Assembly: GCA_937896295.1 (NCBI GenBank)
Contig: CALBME010000112.1
Coordinates: 1-14,773 of the forward strand
Direction: 5' to 3'
Source: an uncultured Micavibrio sp.
GTDB lineage: Bacteria > Pseudomonadota > Alphaproteobacteria > Micavibrionales > UBA1664
Length of the DNA: 14,773 nucleotides
Below the pieces are notes generated by a model. The model was not told the DNA's origin. It did no database searches and was given only the letters and a program-made list of their open reading frames with translations. Below are positions 13,326-14,773 of the stretch, one piece after another. Positions within the stretch are counted from its first letter, which is position 1; the number at the start of each line of letters is the position of its first letter. The position numbers and the translations under genes were made by a program.

Positions 13326-13617
13326 TTTGCTGAAAACCCCAATTCCCGCATAGTTTTGCAAAAGCCGTGTGTACCTTTAGAGCGCTGGGCTGTGCATTTT
13401 TCTCTCAGTTTTGGCGGTTTCTCTCACGCTTTCTGGATACGTTGCGAGTGTGCCGTCGTCGTGCCAGCACTTTGATTTACAAGGCAAACCGCAAATTGCT
13501 TTTGGACACTAAAAGCGATTGTCGCGGCACAAATTTCAAACTTTTTTGCGCGGTCATCGTCATTTTTTTAAGTGACGGCATACCGGAGGAGAAGAACAAA
13601 ATAAGGAGGTTCTTCCC
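13326..13617. other. Uninterpreted stretch right of tRNA-Tyr, with a TTTCTCTCA repeat pair
   Basis: About 290 bases with no gene I can support. A plus-strand frame stays open (13367-13651) but its translation is Cys/Arg-rich and family-less, and it overlaps the better small ORF at 13618. TTTCTCTCA occurs twice, at 13399-13407 and 13418-13426, 19 bases apart. This is the same spacing as two of the arm-site-like repeats near tRNA-Gly. The position just 3' of a tRNA is where integrase arm sites would be expected, but no integrase remnant is recognisable. Confidence 0.4.
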
Positions 13618-13827
13618 ATGGCGATTAGCACCCGCGATCCCGCCGATATGACCGGCCAGGAACGTATGCAGGAAATCGCGGCCATTTTAGCCGCCTGTAT
13701 TCAAAGATTGCAAAAAAGTGAGGAGAAACAATGCGATAATGCAAATTATGAGAGAAGTTTGACTGGACTTCAAGGGCGAATGAAGCATTCGTGTGACCAC
13801 GCTGAGAAGCAGAGTGGAGACGTTTAA
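13618..13827 (+). CDS. Small protein of the DUF2924/recombinase module
   Basis: A 69-residue ORF with an excellent ribosome site (AAGGAGG, 13603-13609, eight bases before ATG). The N-terminal half (STRDPADMTGQERMQEIAAI then LAACIQRLQ) matches small unnamed proteins that, in Alphaproteobacteria, sit just before a DUF2924 gene and a large serine recombinase. This family and context knowledge is from memory. The C-terminal half (from about residue 33) is polar and unconserved in my reading and may be altered. The DUF2924 fragment starts two bases after its stop, as in the intact module. Function is unknown. Confidence 0.6.
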   Translation: MAISTRDPADMTGQERMQEIAAILAACIQRLQKSEEKQCDNANYERSLTGLQGRMKHSCDHAEKQSGDV

Positions 13828-13828
13828 T

Positions 13829-13945
13829 ATGGCAACAAATATCCTGGCGAAATACGCCGCCTTGAACGCGATGGAGGTCAAAGAGCTGTTGGTCGAATGG
13901 AACAAGTATTTTGACCGCCCGCCATCATCGCACAACAACAAGACT
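13829..13945 (+). pseudogene. 5' fragment of a DUF2924 gene
   Basis: From ATG 13829 (GGAGA at 13815-13819) the first 38 or so residues (ILAKYAALNAMEVKELLVEW then NKYFDRPPSSHNNKTY) match the start of DUF2924 proteins (LARLAALxxMSVDELxxLWxxLF..PPP..HNR.YL). Beyond about 13945 the frame stays open to 14134, but the sequence is the reverse complement of a CDF gene start and of the end of the neighbouring gene, so it is not DUF2924. Full-length members are about 100-170 residues and precede a recombinase, which is absent. This is a truncation at a rearrangement junction. Confidence 0.62.
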
Positions 13946-14080
13946 TATCCCGCCTATGATTTGCGCCACTGTAAGCCCGACATTGATAACCACGGCCACA
14001 GAAAGTTTAGTATCCGTCATATCGCGCGCTGTTTGATGATGATTGTGTCCGTCGTGATTATGGCCGTGGTTATCACTCAT
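13925..14080 (-). pseudogene. 5' fragment of a CzcD-like cation diffusion facilitator
   Basis: From ATG 14080 the minus strand encodes 51 residues: a His-rich tail (MSDNHGHNHDGHNHH) and then the first transmembrane helix TKLSVAVVINVGLTVAQIIG followed by GIS. This is the hallmark start of CzcD-type Zn/Co/Cd exporters, which would continue GSLALIADA. Similarity stops at about 13945, and the frame ends at TGA 13925-13927 inside the oppositely oriented DUF2924 fragment. AAGGA lies a few bases upstream, and the start is 22 bases after the His-rich periplasmic protein gene, so it was the third gene of the efflux operon. Only about one sixth of the gene is left. It is too short for standard ORF lists. 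Confidence 0.75.
13984..14075. repeat. 15-bp perfect inverted repeat
   Basis: TGATAACCACGGCCA at 13984-13998 is the exact reverse complement of 14061-14075, with 62 bases between the arms. Both arms are inside the truncated CDF coding sequence, encoding DNHGH and VAVVI on the minus strand. It could form a stem-loop near the start of that message; it may also be coincidence. Confidence 0.55.
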
Positions 14081-14102
14081 TTCCGCATCCTTGGGTTAAA
14101 AG

Positions 14103-14606
14103 TTACTTGGCGTCTTGAGGGTAAATTGTTTTGACCAATGCTTTCTGGCTTTCCAGCAGATCAAGAGCTTCGGTTGCGCCAGCGATGTTTTTGTCTTCAG
14201 CGGCATGATGAAAGCGATCCACGGTCTTGTTCAACTGATCAAGAGCCTGAATTAGCTTTTCGTTATTTTCCTGCTCCGTTGCATGCGGCTGGTCGTGCAA
14301 GACGGCAATGGCGGCCGCCAGATTTTCTCCAGCTTCGTGAAGAGTGTTGGCATTATTATCTTTCAATGCCTGGCGGGCCGATGCGACGGTTTCATCGATC
14401 ATTGCCCAGGCCGCTTCAGCGGTTGCTGGCTTGACTATGGAGAAATGGGACTTTTCGTCATGGCCATGACCATCACCGTGCGCTTCCGAGCTTTCATGGG
14501 CGTGTCCGGCTTTCGCGCCATGATCATGTCCATCCGCCGCATAAGCGGGAACGGATAAGGCCATGACAGCGACTCCGGCAAGCAATAGGATTTTAAACGG
14601 TTTCAT
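14103..14606 (-). CDS. His-rich periplasmic protein of a heavy-metal efflux operon
   Basis: A 167-residue protein with a clear signal peptide (MKPFKILLLAGVAVMALSVP, cleavage after AYA at residue 23). A metal-binding stretch of repeated His (about 27-55: DGHDHGAKAGHAHE, HGDGHGHDEKSH) follows. The helical C-terminal domain (60-167) includes LHEAGENLAAAIAVLHDQ and TVDRFHHAAEDKN, giving further His. It probably binds or buffers copper, zinc or cobalt ions in the periplasm for the pump encoded upstream. GGAGG precedes ATG 14606, and the start overlaps the RND pump gene by 14 bases. The domain has no name I can give with confidence. Confidence 0.8.
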   Translation of the reverse strand: MKPFKILLLAGVAVMALSVPAYAADGHDHGAKAGHAHESSEAHGDGHGHDEKSHFSIVKPATAEAAWAMIDETVASARQALKDNNANTLHEAGENLAAAIAVLHDQPHATEQENNEKLIQALDQLNKTVDRFHHAAEDKNIAGATEALDLLESQKALVKTIYPQDAK

Positions 14607-14773
14607 AGGTTTCCTCCTTTTTTGGTTTTGAGAACATTTTGTAAAGCGCGGGCAGGACGATAAGCGTCAGCAACGTAGCGGTAATCAGTCCACCGATTAC
14701 AACGGTCGCCAGTGGCTTCTGCACTTCGGCCCCCGTGCCTGTTGCCAGCGCCATCGGGACGAAGCCAAGGGAG
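14593..14773 (-). CDS. Heavy-metal efflux RND transporter (CusA/CzcA family), C-terminal end only
   Basis: The last 59 residues of an inner-membrane RND pump, entering from the right edge. GFVPMALATGTGAEVQKPLA then TVVIGGLITATLLTLIVLPA and LYKMF is the conserved final transmembrane part of CusA/CzcA proteins (E[VI]QKPLATVVIGG, LPxLY). These pumps form tripartite complexes that expel Cu, Ag, Co, Zn or Cd from the periplasm. After LYKMF there is a short charged tail (SKPKKEETYETV). The stop lies inside the next gene's start, so the pump and the His-rich protein are co-translated. Confidence 0.9.
   Translation of the reverse strand, partial: SLGFVPMALATGTGAEVQKPLATVVIGGLITATLLTLIVLPALYKMFSKPKKEETYETV

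Noticed and set aside
13167..13361. Minus-strand ORF of 64 codons containing EKDLNLRSPKTPDLQSGAID
   Set aside because: This is the well-known spurious translation of the antisense strand of tRNA-Tyr; the tRNA folds perfectly on the plus strand.
13381..13440. TTTCTCTCA repeats as the start of a CRISPR array
   Set aside because: Only two 9-base copies with 10-base gaps and no cas genes; too short for CRISPR.
13367..13651. Plus-strand ORF of 94 codons right of tRNA-Tyr
   Set aside because: Cys/Arg/Phe-rich translation without family resemblance, no ribosome site, and overlap with the well-supported small ORF at 13618.

Overview
The window looks like a piece of an alphaproteobacterial chromosome or metagenome-assembled contig. 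The core is moderately GC-rich. Both tRNA genes encode their CCA end. The small gene plus DUF2924 pair at 13.6-13.9 kb is a module typical of Alphaproteobacteria. I cannot name a genus; a Micavibrio- or Rhodospirillales-like host is only a guess. There are two GC-rich core blocks. Two AT-rich or scrambled accessory patches lie next to tRNA genes.

Layout. 1-263 (minus) holds a partial ORF that reads like a ThiC peptide joined in frame to the middle of a Der/EngA GTPase. 459-727 is a cold-shock protein gene with a strong terminator. 752-1666 is a YihY/BrkB membrane protein. A VIT1/CCC1-type metal transporter (1698-2408, minus) converges on it and is divergent from the next block.

2503-8695 is a tight, mostly overlapping seven-gene plus-strand block. 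It encodes a 'thermostable hemolysin' family (GNAT-like) protein, an AMP-dependent acyl ligase, a heme-oxygenase-like diiron oxidase, a short-chain dehydrogenase, an exported repeat protein, an OmpR-type response regulator and its histidine kinase. My reading is that the enzymes make a small, probably fatty-acid-derived product, and that the two-component pair senses it or controls it. This is the most interesting system in the window.

8696-9516 is an AT-rich remnant of an integrative element. It lies between tRNA-Gly(TCC) and a decayed copy of that tRNA's 3' end. It still carries the first codons of a tyrosine integrase, integrase arm-site-like repeats at both ends, and a possibly frameshifted hypothetical gene.

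9663-13117 (minus) is a four-gene overlapping operon, transcribed as CDF transporter, glucokinase-like ROK/Glk protein, polysaccharide deacetylase, DUF62 (SAM hydroxide adenosyltransferase-like) protein. Three of the four show substitutions at positions important in their families.

13204-13289 is tRNA-Tyr(GTA) with a terminator. To its right is a second accessory patch: an uninterpreted 330-bp stretch, a small ORF plus truncated DUF2924 pair lacking its usual recombinase, and a minus-strand heavy-metal efflux operon entering from the right edge (RND pump end, His-rich periplasmic protein, truncated CzcD-like CDF). The DUF2924 and CDF fragments meet tail to tail at a rearrangement junction near 13.94 kb.
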